The notes beneath the pieces were generated by a model. It worked only from the letters and a program-made list of their open reading frames with translations. It was not told the DNA's origin and did no database searches. Made by a program: the position numbers and the translations under genes. From positions 1-60,423 of the forward strand of contig NZ_JAATJB010000019.1 in assembly GCF_011927635.1 (NCBI RefSeq): a stretch of DNA of 60,423 nt, in the 5' to 3' direction. Positions within the stretch are counted from its first letter, which is position 1, and each line of letters starts with the position of its first letter. Of the stretch, positions 7,352 to 16,400 are shown in pieces. Origin of the DNA: Sphingomonas trueperi (GTDB lineage Bacteria; Pseudomonadota; Alphaproteobacteria; Sphingomonadales; Sphingomonadaceae).

Positions 7352-7669
7352 ATGAGCCCACCCCAACGCCGCCCCGCAATCCGGGCTGTCAGCTTCGAGG
7401 ACGTTGGCGAGGCCATTGCCCGCCTGATCGTCGTCGCCGGGTCCGATACCGGCCAAGCCTCGCGTGCGGCCGACTTCCTGTTGGCATGGTGGGACGGCAG
7501 TGCATGGGGCCATTTTCCGGTCCTTCACCTCTGCAATTGCGATCCCGGCATCTCGGAAGACATGCTCATCGTCATGGCGCATCTGGCGGCCGAGCCGTCC
7601 GTCTATCCCGATGCTTGGGGCTACCGCGACGCGATGGCGGCGCTGGTCGAGCAGTGGCGGCCCGCATGA
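7352..7669 (+). CDS. DUF7673-like small hypothetical protein
   Basis: A 105-residue soluble protein. It contains VGEAIARLIVVAGSDTGQAS, FLLAWWDGSAWGHFPVLHL and CNCDPGISEDMLIVMAHL. This combination is typical of a small plasmid-borne protein family, provisionally DUF7673. The ATG at 7352 is chosen; AAGGAG at 7331-7336 is 15 bases upstream, which is long. The reading frame extends upstream to a TTG at 7328. Its stop overlaps the next gene as ATGA. Function unknown. Confidence 0.6.
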   Translation: MSPPQRRPAIRAVSFEDVGEAIARLIVVAGSDTGQASRAADFLLAWWDGSAWGHFPVLHLCNCDPGISEDMLIVMAHLAAEPSVYPDAWGYRDAMAALVEQWRPA

Positions 7670-7863
7670 CCCCGCTGCGCACCGCCATCGACATCATGAC
7701 GGGCTTGCCCATCGATCGCGATACACGCCGCGCGCGGCTACTCGCCGCGCGCCGCAAGCCGGTCGGAAGCATCCCCCGGCGCGGCATCCTGTCCGGCCAT
7801 TGGGATCGTGGCAATGTCGTCGGCGCGTTCCGGGGAGGACGCGGCAGCTTTATCGCGGACTAG
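7666..7863 (+). CDS. small basic hypothetical protein
   Basis: A 65-residue basic protein (MTPLRTAIDIMTGLPIDRD, then an arginine-rich middle) starting at an ATGA overlap with the previous stop. Translational coupling supports it as real, and it ends the ardC operon. No family is recognised. Confidence 0.45.
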   Translation: MTPLRTAIDIMTGLPIDRDTRRARLLAARRKPVGSIPRRGILSGHWDRGNVVGAFRGGRGSFIAD

Positions 7864-7920
7864 CTGCGAAATCGCGCGCCGCTTCCCCGCCAAGCGAGCA
7901 AGCGGCGCGCTGGTTTGAGG

Positions 7921-8484
7921 TCAGGCGGTGAGGTGCTGGTAGAGGATCGTGCCGCCGATGAGGATGAGCGTCAGCCCGCCCAGCATCTCTGCATAGCGGC
8001 CGATATACCGTCCCGCGTGCTTGCCGAGCATGACGCCGATCGTGGCGACGACCGTGGTGATCCCGCCAATGATGAGGCACGCGGTCAGGATATTGACCTG
8101 CATGACCGCGAGACTGACACCCACCGCCGTTGCATCGATGCTGGTGGCGAGCGCGGTAACGACCAGTCGCCACACGCCGGTCTGAGCGCGCTGACCCGCG
8201 TCCACGTCGCTTTTCGTCGCTGCATGGATCATATGCCCGCCGACGCCGAAAAGCAGGAAGAAGGCTATCCAATGATCGACTGCCGCGATCCAAGTGCTCA
8301 GCGCCAGGCCGATCGCCCAGCCAATCGCCGGCGTGATCGCCTCGAAGAAGCCGAACACGGCGCCGACACGTAAGGCATCGCGCCAACGATTGCGCTGATT
8401 GGTCGCACCCTTCCCCACCGCCGCAGCGAAGGCGTCGACCGACAAGCTGGCGCCAAGAGCGCCGAGCGTTAGCAAACCCGTCAT
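7921..8484 (-). CDS. mntP: manganese efflux pump MntP
   Basis: A 187-residue polytopic protein of the MntP family, which exports Mn2+ across the inner membrane. The N-terminal LGASLSVDAFAAAVGKGA and the later ATSIDATAVGVSLAVM are the paired repeats with the conserved membrane aspartates (SVDAFA, SIDATAVG). Length is exactly that of the family. The ATG at 8484 is chosen over an upstream frame from 8595 because that extension would read through the Mn riboswitch (8539-8653). Expression is expected to rise when Mn2+ binds that element. Confidence 0.92.
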   Translation of the reverse strand: MTGLLTLGALGASLSVDAFAAAVGKGATNQRNRWRDALRVGAVFGFFEAITPAIGWAIGLALSTWIAAVDHWIAFFLLFGVGGHMIHAATKSDVDAGQRAQTGVWRLVVTALATSIDATAVGVSLAVMQVNILTACLIIGGITTVVATIGVMLGKHAGRYIGRYAEMLGGLTLILIGGTILYQHLTA

Positions 8485-8538
8485 TGATATACGTCCAAGG
8501 GCCGTCAACCGAACGACGCAATCCACCTCCGGCCACGA

Positions 8539-8653
8539 GAGAGGTAGCGCATCGTTGGTCTCGCCGGGCAGATCAAAATCTGCTGCCATCGCCACGAACC
8601 GGAAGGTTCAAGGATGTTGACGATGGCCCCGCAACAGCGGGTAGCTACTCCCC
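8539..8653 (-). ncRNA. yybP-ykoY manganese riboswitch
   Basis: On the minus strand the element begins GGGGAGTAGC (8653-8644), the family's signature. It contains TCAACATCCTT in the middle and TGGCAGCAG further on, and closes with GCTACCTCTC (8548-8539). The first and last segments pair over ten positions with one mismatch and two G-U pairs, forming the basal stem. It lies about 55 bp upstream of mntP in the sense orientation, which is the standard context for this Mn2+-sensing riboswitch. Confidence 0.85.
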
Positions 8654-8667
8654 AAGAGTGAGACGCC

Positions 8668-8689
8668 CGTATCCCCTGGGGGGCATATG
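8668..8689. promoter_or_regulatory. RcnR/CsoR-type G/C-tract operator upstream of mntP
   Basis: The motif TATCCCCTGGGGGGCATA (8670-8687) is an inverted C-tract/G-tract flanked by AT-rich steps, the form bound by RcnR/CsoR tetramers. It lies just upstream of the mntP riboswitch and closely resembles the sites at 9037-9075 in front of rcnA. Confidence 0.5.
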
Positions 8690-8727
8690 TACAAGCCGAA
8701 TCCGATCAACCCTGTCCGATTAGGCGA

Positions 8728-8997
8728 TCACCAGTATTTGGATATCGCCCGGAACTGCTCCACCGCCACCTTTGTCCCCTCGCCCTCTTCGGCGTGAACC
8801 AAGCAGTGATCGATATGATCGTTGATGAGCGCGCGCTTGGCGCTGGCGATCGCGTTCTCCACCGCCTGAAGCTGCTGCGCGATATCGACGCACGGCCGTT
8901 GCTCTTCGATCATCCCGACGATGCTTTTCAGGTGCCCGGTCGCACGGTTGAGCCGCTTGATGATCGCGGGATGATTGGAATGATCGTAATGGGCCAT
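8728..8997 (-). CDS. rcnR: RcnR-type metal-sensing repressor
   Basis: An 89-residue all-helical regulator of the CsoR/RcnR family. His3 (MAHYDH), one cysteine near residue 36 (EEQRPCVDIAQQL) and the pair of histidines in INDHIDHCL near residues 60-64 fit the nickel/cobalt site of RcnR rather than the Cys-His-Cys site of copper CsoR. It is divergent from rcnA, with two G/C-tract operators between them. It should repress rcnA, and possibly itself, until Ni or Co binds. Length matches the family. Confidence 0.88.
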   Translation of the reverse strand: MAHYDHSNHPAIIKRLNRATGHLKSIVGMIEEQRPCVDIAQQLQAVENAIASAKRALINDHIDHCLVHAEEGEGTKVAVEQFRAISKYW

Positions 8998-9036
8998 GTC
9001 ACCCTATAAGACAAACGGACGAACTTTGTCGAGCAA

Positions 9037-9075
9037 CCCCCCGGGGGGATAGACTCTATCCCCATGGGGGGATAT
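9037..9075. promoter_or_regulatory. tandem RcnR-type operators between rcnR and rcnA
   Basis: Two adjacent G/C-tract palindromes are present. CCCCCCGGGGGG (9037-9048) is followed by GATAG, and TATCCCCATGGGGGGATAT spans about 9057-9075. They occupy the divergent gap between rcnR (start 8997) and rcnA (start 9135) and match the G-tract inverted repeats recognised by RcnR-type repressors. Confidence 0.7.
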
Positions 9076-9134
9076 GGACCTGCCCGAACTTCACGTCCGA
9101 TCGGTCGCGACCGCCGGGCTTGCCGGGACGCACC

Positions 9135-10259
9135 ATGACCTCTTTCGCCGAACTCGTTCAACAGGGCAGCTCCAATCTCTGGCTGTTCATCCCGACCGCG
9201 CTGCTGCTCGGTGCGCTGCACGGGCTGGAGCCCGGCCATTCCAAGACCATGATGGCTGCGTTTATTATCGCAGTGCGTGGCACTGTTGGCCAAGCCGTCC
9301 TGCTCGGCCTGTGCGCGGCGCTTTCGCACACCGCGATCGTGTGGGGCATCGCGCTTGGCGGGCAATATCTCGGGCGCGGCATCAACACCGAAACGACCGA
9401 GCCTTACCTCCTGCTCGGCTCGGCCGTCATCGTTCTTGGCATCGGTCTATGGATGATTTGGCGCACGCGTGCCGATCAGAAGGCCGAAGCCGCGCACGAT
9501 CACCACCACCATCACGGCGAGGACGAGATCCGCACGATCGACACCGGCCACGGCATGATGCGTCTGGAGATTTTCGAGGATGGCGTGCCGCCGCGCTGGC
9601 GGGCGAGCTTTGCCAAGGGTGGCTGGAAAGCGGCGGATGTTATCCTCACAACGGATCGCGGCGAAGGCCGTTCGCAGACATTCCGCTTCGTCGATCGGGG
9701 CGATTACATCGAAAGCGTCGAGGAGATCCCGGAACCGCACGCCTTCAACGCGCGCGTCTCGCTGGGCCACGGCGGCCACAGCCATGACTACGACCTCACA
9801 TTCGCCGAACACGGGCACGATCACGGCCACGGGCATGATGGACTGAAGGTCACGGGCGACGATGCCTACATGAACGCGCATGAGCGCGCCCACGCCGCCG
9901 ATATCAGCCGCCGGTTCGCCGATCGTCAGGTAACGACCGGCCAGATCGCGCTGTTCGGCCTGACGGGCGGGCTGATCCCCTGCCCCGCAGCCGTCACCGT
10001 CCTCCTGCTCTGCCTCCAGCTCAAGCGTCTCGCGCTCGGTGTCGTGCTGGTGAGCGCGTTCAGCGTCGGCCTTGCCGTGACGATGGTCAGCGCCGGCGTC
10101 ATCGCATCGCTCAGCGTCACGCACATCCGCAAGCGCTGGTCAGGGTTCGGCGACTTCGCGCGCAAGGCGCCTTATGCGTCGGCGGGCCTGATGCTCGTGA
10201 TCGCGGGCTACATGGCCTATTCCGGCTTGCAAGGCCTCAGTCGGATCGGCGCGATCTGA
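9135..10259 (+). CDS. rcnA: nickel/cobalt efflux protein RcnA (NicO family)
   Basis: A 374-residue membrane exporter. The first helices carry GALHGLEPGHSKTMMAAFII, the family's HxxxPGHSK metal motif. A long cytoplasmic loop is rich in histidine (HDHHHHHGEDE near residue 122, then GHGGHSHDYD and HGHDHGHGHD). The C-terminal helices include GLTGGLIPCPAAVTVLLLCL. These features define the NicO/RcnA family of Ni2+/Co2+ exporters. The ATG at 9135 is chosen; an upstream TTG at 9120 is less likely. RcnR operators lie just upstream, and the next gene starts inside its stop codon (TGATG). Confidence 0.9.
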   Translation: MTSFAELVQQGSSNLWLFIPTALLLGALHGLEPGHSKTMMAAFIIAVRGTVGQAVLLGLCAALSHTAIVWGIALGGQYLGRGINTETTEPYLLLGSAVIVLGIGLWMIWRTRADQKAEAAHDHHHHHGEDEIRTIDTGHGMMRLEIFEDGVPPRWRASFAKGGWKAADVILTTDRGEGRSQTFRFVDRGDYIESVEEIPEPHAFNARVSLGHGGHSHDYDLTFAEHGHDHGHGHDGLKVTGDDAYMNAHERAHAADISRRFADRQVTTGQIALFGLTGGLIPCPAAVTVLLLCLQLKRLALGVVLVSAFSVGLAVTMVSAGVIASLSVTHIRKRWSGFGDFARKAPYASAGLMLVIAGYMAYSGLQGLSRIGAI

Positions 10260-10450
10260 TGCGATCGCCTTGCGTCGATCTATGTGGTTTCGATGCCCGC
10301 ACCGGATGGTGCCGGGGGTGTGGCCGCACGCGCGACGAGGTCCGGCGTTGGCGTAACCTGCGACCTGGTGATGCACGCCGCGTCATGAGCGACCTGCCAC
10401 ACCGCTTGGCAAAGCTGACCGACCGTTCCGCAAAGGGGGGCACGTCCTGA
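10259..10450 (+). CDS. DUF1289 family small cysteine protein
   Basis: A 63-residue protein with the DUF1289 pattern SPCVDLCGFDARTGWCRGCG, that is, four to five clustered cysteines followed by RTRDEVRRW. These proteins probably bind a metal or an iron-sulfur cluster; their role is unknown. The ATG shares its first base with the rcnA stop (TGATG), so it is translationally coupled to the Ni/Co exporter. Confidence 0.8.
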   Translation: MRSPCVDLCGFDARTGWCRGCGRTRDEVRRWRNLRPGDARRVMSDLPHRLAKLTDRSAKGGTS

Positions 10451-10474
10451 TGTCGTGTCTCGCCGCCAAGGCGC

Positions 10475-10483
10475 TGGTATAAT
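10475..10483 (+). promoter_or_regulatory. extended -10 promoter for czc operon 1
   Basis: TGGTATAAT is a perfect extended -10 element (TGN followed by TATAAT at 10478-10483). No good -35 is visible, as expected for this class. It lies 20 bp before the first gene of the czc operon. Confidence 0.5.
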
Positions 10484-10503
10484 GTCGAGCAGGCTGAAAT
10501 AGC

Positions 10504-10959
10504 GTGAACGCTCGAATTGACCGGCAAGTGATTTCCTTGCCCCGTTTTTTGCGTCGGCTTACGCTGCAAATGATGGCGGTGCAGCGTTCCTCTGTTGCGA
10601 TCCTAGGAGTCGTGTTGGCGCTGGCCGCTGTCCTCGGGCTTGTCGCAGTATCGGGATGGCATAGCGCCATGGTTCACGATCACGGCCCGGTTCAAGTCGC
10701 CATGGTCGATACCCATTCTGATGACGATCACGACCATGCGGTTATGATCGATCATGACGATCAGGCTCCGGCAAAGCAGGCCGACGGCGACGGGCCAGCT
10801 CACCTTCTTGCCCACGCCGCAGGCCACTGGGTTGCTTTCGATGGCGCGAGGGCTGCGCCGGTTGCGGCCATCGTCGCCGCTCGCGTGTGGTCGATATTAA
10901 CTCCATCGCTCCCCAGCGGGATCGACCCATCTAAGCTTCTGCGTCCGCCTCGCGGTTGA
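10504..10959 (+). CDS. His/Asp-rich membrane-anchored protein heading czc operon 1 (CzcI-like)
   Basis: A 151-residue protein. A hydrophobic signal/anchor (SSVAILGVVLALAAVLGLVA) at about residues 29-48 is followed by a metal-binding stretch dense in His and Asp (HSDDDHDHAVMIDHDD). It should sit in the periplasm. Similar small proteins precede czcCBA operons in other proteobacteria (CzcI type) and are thought to modulate induction or buffer the metal. The GTG at 10504 lies just after the extended -10; an ATG at 10570 is an alternative start. Position and composition, not homology, support the role. Confidence 0.6.
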   Translation: MNARIDRQVISLPRFLRRLTLQMMAVQRSSVAILGVVLALAAVLGLVAVSGWHSAMVHDHGPVQVAMVDTHSDDDHDHAVMIDHDDQAPAKQADGDGPAHLLAHAAGHWVAFDGARAAPVAAIVAARVWSILTPSLPSGIDPSKLLRPPRG

Positions 10960-11010
10960 GTCTCGCCGACGCCGCGCGCGTCGACTGACTACCCTAGAGG
11001 ATCATGCACT

Positions 11011-12270
11011 ATGAACGGCAGTTTTCGCCGGTCGCGCACCGTTGCGCTGACCGGCGCCTTTGCGGCGCTATCGCCCGTAGGTGCGGCGTGGTCGCAGACC
11101 GCACCCCCCTTTGCACAGCTTCTAAATCAGACGCGTGATGTGCCGCGCGTCCTGGCGCTAGAAGCAGACGTCGCCCGAGCACGCGGCTTGGCATTACAAG
11201 CGCGCGCCCGACCGAACCCCTCGATCAATGTCTATGCAGAGAATTTCGTGGGCGACCACGATCGCAATGCGCGCAATCAACAACAGACGACTTTCCAGGT
11301 CGATCAGCCTGTCGAACTGGGCGGCAAGCGATCCGCTCGGATCGCCGCCGGTGAAGCCGGGATCGTTGCGGCAAAGGCGCGCGATCGTGACGGCCGTCTC
11401 GTCTTTGCGACTGAGCTGGCGCGCGCTTATGCTGGTGCCGAAATCGCCGATCGTCGCATCACCATCGCCGAAGAAGAGGTTAAACAGGCGACCGATGTCT
11501 TGAGGGTTGCCCGCGCTTTGGTCGGCGCCGGCAAGGAAGCCCGTCTCCGGCAAGTGCAGGCCGAAACCGAACTGAACACGCTTCAGGCCGACCTCGAAAA
11601 CGCGCGCGCTTTCAAGACGGTCGCGCTGGCACGTCTTTCGGCGCTCGCCGGTATGACCACCCCCTTCACCGGTCTTTCGGAGTCACTCCTCGATCGGCTC
11701 GATGCCAAGCCGGCTTTCGGTCCCATTGACGCGATGCAGGCGACGACGGTGCGGGTCGCGGAAGCCGAACAAGACGCCGCTGCGCGGGCGGTGACGGTGC
11801 AACAGCGCCTCGCCATTCCGAACGTCACTGCGCAGCTTGGAGTGCGTCAACTCCGCGTCGCGAGCGGCCCTGCCCTAGTCGCCGGCATATCGGTCCCGCT
11901 CCCCTTCTTCGATCGCAACCAGGGCAACATCGCGGCGGCACGCGCTGAGCTGCAAGGAGCAGAAGCGCGCGCCGCCGCGGCCCGGCTCGAAGCCGAGGCC
12001 GGGACACGCGCTGGTCTAGCGCTGGTCGAGGCAGCCGACGCTCGTGCCGCTGCCGCGCAGCGGACTTTGACAACCGCCGAAGAAGGCTACCGCCTCGCCC
12101 GCATCGCTTACGAGGCAGGTAAAAGCCCGCTGATCGAACTGCTCGCCGCACGTCAAAATCTCGGAGTCGCCCGCGGCCTCATCCTCGATGCCGCCGCAGC
12201 GCGCCTCGACGCCCGCGCCAATCTCGCCCGTCTGCAGGGCCTCACCATCACCGGAGAAGCGGTGCAATGA
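11011..12270 (+). CDS. czcC: CzcC-like outer-membrane efflux channel
   Basis: A 419-residue TolC-family outer-membrane factor with an N-terminal signal peptide (ALTGAFAALSPVGAAWSQ). It has long amphipathic coiled-coil segments (RARGLALQARARPNPSINVY, EVKQATDVLRVARALVGAGK) and the repeated second half typical of the family. It forms the exit duct of a three-part heavy-metal efflux pump. GAGG precedes the ATG. Its stop overlaps the adaptor gene start by four bases (ATGA), so C, B and A are translationally coupled. Confidence 0.88.
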   Translation: MNGSFRRSRTVALTGAFAALSPVGAAWSQTAPPFAQLLNQTRDVPRVLALEADVARARGLALQARARPNPSINVYAENFVGDHDRNARNQQQTTFQVDQPVELGGKRSARIAAGEAGIVAAKARDRDGRLVFATELARAYAGAEIADRRITIAEEEVKQATDVLRVARALVGAGKEARLRQVQAETELNTLQADLENARAFKTVALARLSALAGMTTPFTGLSESLLDRLDAKPAFGPIDAMQATTVRVAEAEQDAAARAVTVQQRLAIPNVTAQLGVRQLRVASGPALVAGISVPLPFFDRNQGNIAAARAELQGAEARAAAARLEAEAGTRAGLALVEAADARAAAAQRTLTTAEEGYRLARIAYEAGKSPLIELLAARQNLGVARGLILDAAAARLDARANLARLQGLTITGEAVQ

Positions 12271-13421
12271 CCGATAAAACTCGCCTCTACACCGGCGCCG
12301 CCATTGGCCTGGTCGCTGCCGCCGCGCTTGGATTCGGCGCTGCGCGCCTCACCCAATCGCCCGCCCCTGCCCCTGCTCCTACGGAGGCCGCAGCGCCAGC
12401 CAAGCCGTCGAACACGGTCGCGATGACGCAGCAGGCACTTTCGGCATCGCAGATCACTGTAGCCCCGGCGGCCTCCGGCGAGCTGGACGCCGCGATCCTT
12501 GCCTCCGCTACGGTCGAGGCGACGCCCGACGCCGAGGCGGTGCTGACCGCGCGCGCACCGGGCACGGTCAGCCGTATCATGGTCCGCATCGGCGATCTTG
12601 TGCGAGCCGGCCAGACGCTCGCTCTGGTCGAGAGCCGCGATGCTTCGCAGATCGCAGCCGATCGCTCGGCCGCGTCCGCGCGCGTCACTCTCGCCGCTCG
12701 CCAGCTCGAACGCGAACGCGGTTTGCTTGCCCAGGGCGTCACCCCCCGCGCTGACTATGAAGCCGCACAAGCCAATCTGGCGGTCGCCCAGGCCGATGCC
12801 CGGCGCGCTAGCGCCGCCGCAGGCGCTGCCCGCGTATCAGGTGACGGCCGATCGGTTGCGGTCGTCAGCCCCGTCTCGGGGCGCGTCACCAATGCTGGTG
12901 CCAATCTCGGCCAGTTCGTCGCGGCTGAAACCGAGCTGTTCCGCGTCGCCGACCCGCGCCGGCTTCAGATCACGGCTAGCGTTCCCCCCGCCGATGCAGG
13001 CCGGGTCCGAGAAGGTGACAGGGTGGAGTTGACCACCACCGATGGCCGCAAGATCGAGGGCCGCGTACGTTCGTCGACCGGCGTCGTCGATCCGCAATCG
13101 CGGACCGCGACCGTCGTCATCACGCCGACCTCTGGCGGCAGCACACTCGCCCCGGGCCAGCTTGTGCAGGCTCGTATCCTCGCCAGCGGCGGGGCCGCCA
13201 AGAGTGGCGTGATGGTGCCGCAAGACGCGGTGCAGACGCTTGGCAGCGATACCGTAGTGTTCGTCCGCACCGGCCAAGGCTTCCGCGCACAGCCGGTTCA
13301 GGTCGGCAGCCGATCAGGCGGGATGGTGGCGATCACCGGCGGCCTCGCCGCCGGCACGCAGATCGCCACCACCAACGCTTTTCTCCTCAAAGCGGAGATC
13401 GAGAAGGAGTCGGCGGAATGA
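12267..13421 (+). CDS. czcB: CzcB-like periplasmic adaptor
   Basis: A 384-residue membrane-fusion protein with an N-terminal membrane anchor (AAIGLVAAAALGFGAARL). It shows the split lipoyl/hairpin organisation: LTARAPGTVSRIMVRIGDLV, a coiled coil to about residue 190, then VVSPVSGRVTNAGANLGQFV and the beta-barrel domain. It couples the RND pump to the outer-membrane channel. Both ends overlap neighbouring genes by four bases. There is no His-rich N-terminal extension and no CusF-type C-terminal domain, in contrast to the adaptor at 57836. Confidence 0.88.
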   Translation: MTDKTRLYTGAAIGLVAAAALGFGAARLTQSPAPAPAPTEAAAPAKPSNTVAMTQQALSASQITVAPAASGELDAAILASATVEATPDAEAVLTARAPGTVSRIMVRIGDLVRAGQTLALVESRDASQIAADRSAASARVTLAARQLERERGLLAQGVTPRADYEAAQANLAVAQADARRASAAAGAARVSGDGRSVAVVSPVSGRVTNAGANLGQFVAAETELFRVADPRRLQITASVPPADAGRVREGDRVELTTTDGRKIEGRVRSSTGVVDPQSRTATVVITPTSGGSTLAPGQLVQARILASGGAAKSGVMVPQDAVQTLGSDTVVFVRTGQGFRAQPVQVGSRSGGMVAITGGLAAGTQIATTNAFLLKAEIEKESAE

Positions 13422-16400
13422 TCGGCCGCATCCTCTCCCTTTCGGTCCGGATGCGATGGCTTGTCGCCGTCCTGACCCTCGTCGTCATTGGCTTTGGTTT
13501 ATGGCAGATCACCAAGCTGCCGATTGACGCTGTGCCCGACGTCACCAACCGACAGGTCCAGATCAGCACATTCGCCCCGACGCTTGGGCCGGTCGACATC
13601 GAAAAGCAGGTGACGTTCCCGGTGGAAACGGCGCTGGCCGGAATCCCAGGGCTTGAGATGACCCGCTCCATCTCGCGCAACGGCTTCAGCCAGGTAACGG
13701 CGGTCTTCACCGACCGCACCGACATTTACTTCGCGCGCCAGCAGGTGACGGAACGGCTCGCACAATCGCGCGACAGCCTGCCTTCCAACGCGCAGCCGAT
13801 CCTAGCACCGCTCAGCACCGGGCTCGGCGAGATTTTCTTCTATTCGGTCGCCTTCCGTCACCCCGACGGCAAGGGCTTGAAGACGGTCGATGGGAAGCCG
13901 GGCTGGCAGTCGGACGGCAGCTATCTCACGCCCGAGGGCGAACGCCTGACCACCGAGCTGGCGAAGGCGGCATATCTCCGCACGGTGCAGGATTGGATCA
14001 TCCGCCCACAGATGCGCGCCGTGCGCGGCGTCGCCGGGGTTGATTCCAACGGCGGCTATGTGAAGCAATATCTGATCGAGCCAAACCTGAACGCGCTCGT
14101 TAGCTATGGGCTGTCGGTGACGGAGTTGGCGGACGCGATGGAGCGGGCCAATCTCTCTGCCGGCTCCAATTACGTCCGCCGTGCCGGCGAGAGCTTCCTT
14201 GTCCGCGCCGATGCTCGCCTCAAATCGATCGATGACATTCAGGAAGCCGTCGTGGCAACCCGGAACGGCGTTCCCATCCGCGTCAAGGACGTGGGCCAGG
14301 TCGTGATCGGCGGTGCGGTCCGCACCGGATCCGGCAGTCGCATGGGATCGGAAGCGGTCATCTCGACCGTGCTGATGCTGGTGGGCGACAACAGCCGCAT
14401 CGTCGCGACCGATGCCGCCGAGAAGCTGACGCAGATCAACAAGGCGCTGCCGCCCGACGTGTTCGCCGAGCCGGTCTACAACCGGTCCAAGCTGGTCAAC
14501 GCGACGATCGCGACGGTCGAAAAGAACCTCACAGAAGGCGCGCTGCTCGTCATCGTCGTGCTGTTCCTGCTGCTCGGCAACATCCGCGCCGCGCTCATCA
14601 CCGCTGCGGTCATCCCGATCACTATGCTGATGACGGCCGCCGGCATGAACGGGCTGGGCGTATCGGGCAACCTGATGAGCCTTGGAGCGCTCGACTTCGG
14701 GCTGATCGTCGACGGCGCCGTCATCATCGTCGAGAATGCGCTTCGCCGCCTCGCCGAGCGCCAGGAGCATGAAGGCCGGCTTCTCACCCGCGACGAGCGG
14801 ATGGAGGAAACGACACTCGCGGCCAAGGAGATGGTGCGGCCGACCGTTTATGGTCAGCTCATCATCTTCCTCGTCTTCGTGCCGCTGCTCACCTTCCAGG
14901 GCGTTGAGGGCAAGACGTTCGCGCCGATGGCGATCACGTTGATGGTGGCGCTCGCCTCCGCTTTCGTCCTGTCGCTGACCTTCGTTCCCGCGATGATCGC
15001 GATCGTCGTCAAGGGCCGGGTCAGCGAGACGGAAGTGAAGCCGATCCGCTGGTTCAAGGAACGCTACGCCCCCGTGCTGGGCAGGGGCGTAGCTCGGCCG
15101 ATGCCCTTCATTCTGGGCGGTGTCGGCGTGTTCGTCGCGGCAGTGCTGAGCTTTGGCTTGCTCGGCGAGGAGTTCATGCCGCAGCTCGACGAGAAGGACA
15201 TAACCGTCACCAACTTCCGCGTGCCATCGGCGTCGATCGATCAGTCGACACAGATGCAGCTTCAGATCGAGAATGCATTGAAGACGCTGCCGGAGGTGGC
15301 GCTGGTCTTCTCTAAGAACGGCAACGCCGATCTCGGCACCGATCCGATGCCGCCCAATGCGTCGGATACCTATGTGATTCCAAAGCCAGAGGACGAGTGG
15401 CCGGCGGAGGTTAAGAGCAAGGAGGACATCCTTCGCCGCATCGAGGAGCGGATGAAACCGCTGATCGGCAACCGAACAGAGATTCAGCAACCGATCCAGA
15501 TGCGCTTCAACGAGCTGATCGCCGGCGTTCGCGCCGACGTCGCGATCAAACTCTACGGCGATGACCTCGACGCGATGAGCGAACAGGCGCGGCGCATCGC
15601 TTCCGTCATGCGCACCATCCCGGGCGCTGGTGACGTGAGTGCCGAACAGACGTCCGGCGCGCCGACCTTCGACGTGCAGATCGATCGGCAAGCGGCGGGC
15701 CGTTATGGCCTGTCGGTTGAGGAGGTGGCGAACACGGTCTCGGCTGCGCTTGGCGGGCGCGAGGCCGGGTTGTTGTTCGAGGGAGACCGGCGGTTCGACG
15801 TCGTGGTCCGCCTCCCCGATGCGCAACGGGATGACCTTGAGACACTGGGGTCGATCCCGGTGATGCTGCCCACTGCCGAGGGTCAGGTGGCGCGCTCGAT
15901 CCCGCTCAGCCAGGTCGCCCGGTTCAACTACACGCAGGGGTTGAACCAGGTTAGTCGCGAGAATGGCAAGCGGATGGTGGTCGTGCAGATCAACGTCCGC
16001 GGGCGCGATCTTGGCGGGTTCGTCGACGAAGCACAGGCGAGGATCGGCCAGATGCAGCTTCCCGCCGGCATGTATACTGAGTGGGGCGGCACCTTCGAGA
16101 GCCTGCAATCGGCTCGGTTGCGCCTGCTGATCGTCGTGCCGATCTGCTTTATCGCGATCTATGCCCTGCTCTACATGGCGCTCGGCAGCTTCGTGTCGGC
16201 GGCGATCGTGTTCTCGGCGGTGCCGATGGCGCTCGCAGGGGGCGTGTTTGCGCTGCTGCTGCGCGGTATCCCCTTCTCGATCACCGCAGCGGTCGGGTTC
16301 ATAGCCCTATCGGGCGTTGCCGTCCTCAACGGCCTCGTGATGATGAGTGCGATCGGAAAGTATCGCGAAGACGGTGCGGCCGACGACGATGCGATCGTGG

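Noticed and set aside
8485..8595. Upstream extension of mntP to 8595
   Set aside because: It would translate through the yybP-ykoY riboswitch, and the family length fits the start at 8484.
13802..16108. A 768-residue open frame opposite czcA
   Set aside because: It is a high-GC shadow of the RND gene, rich in His, Arg and Asp with no family motifs. The sense strand is fully explained by czcA.
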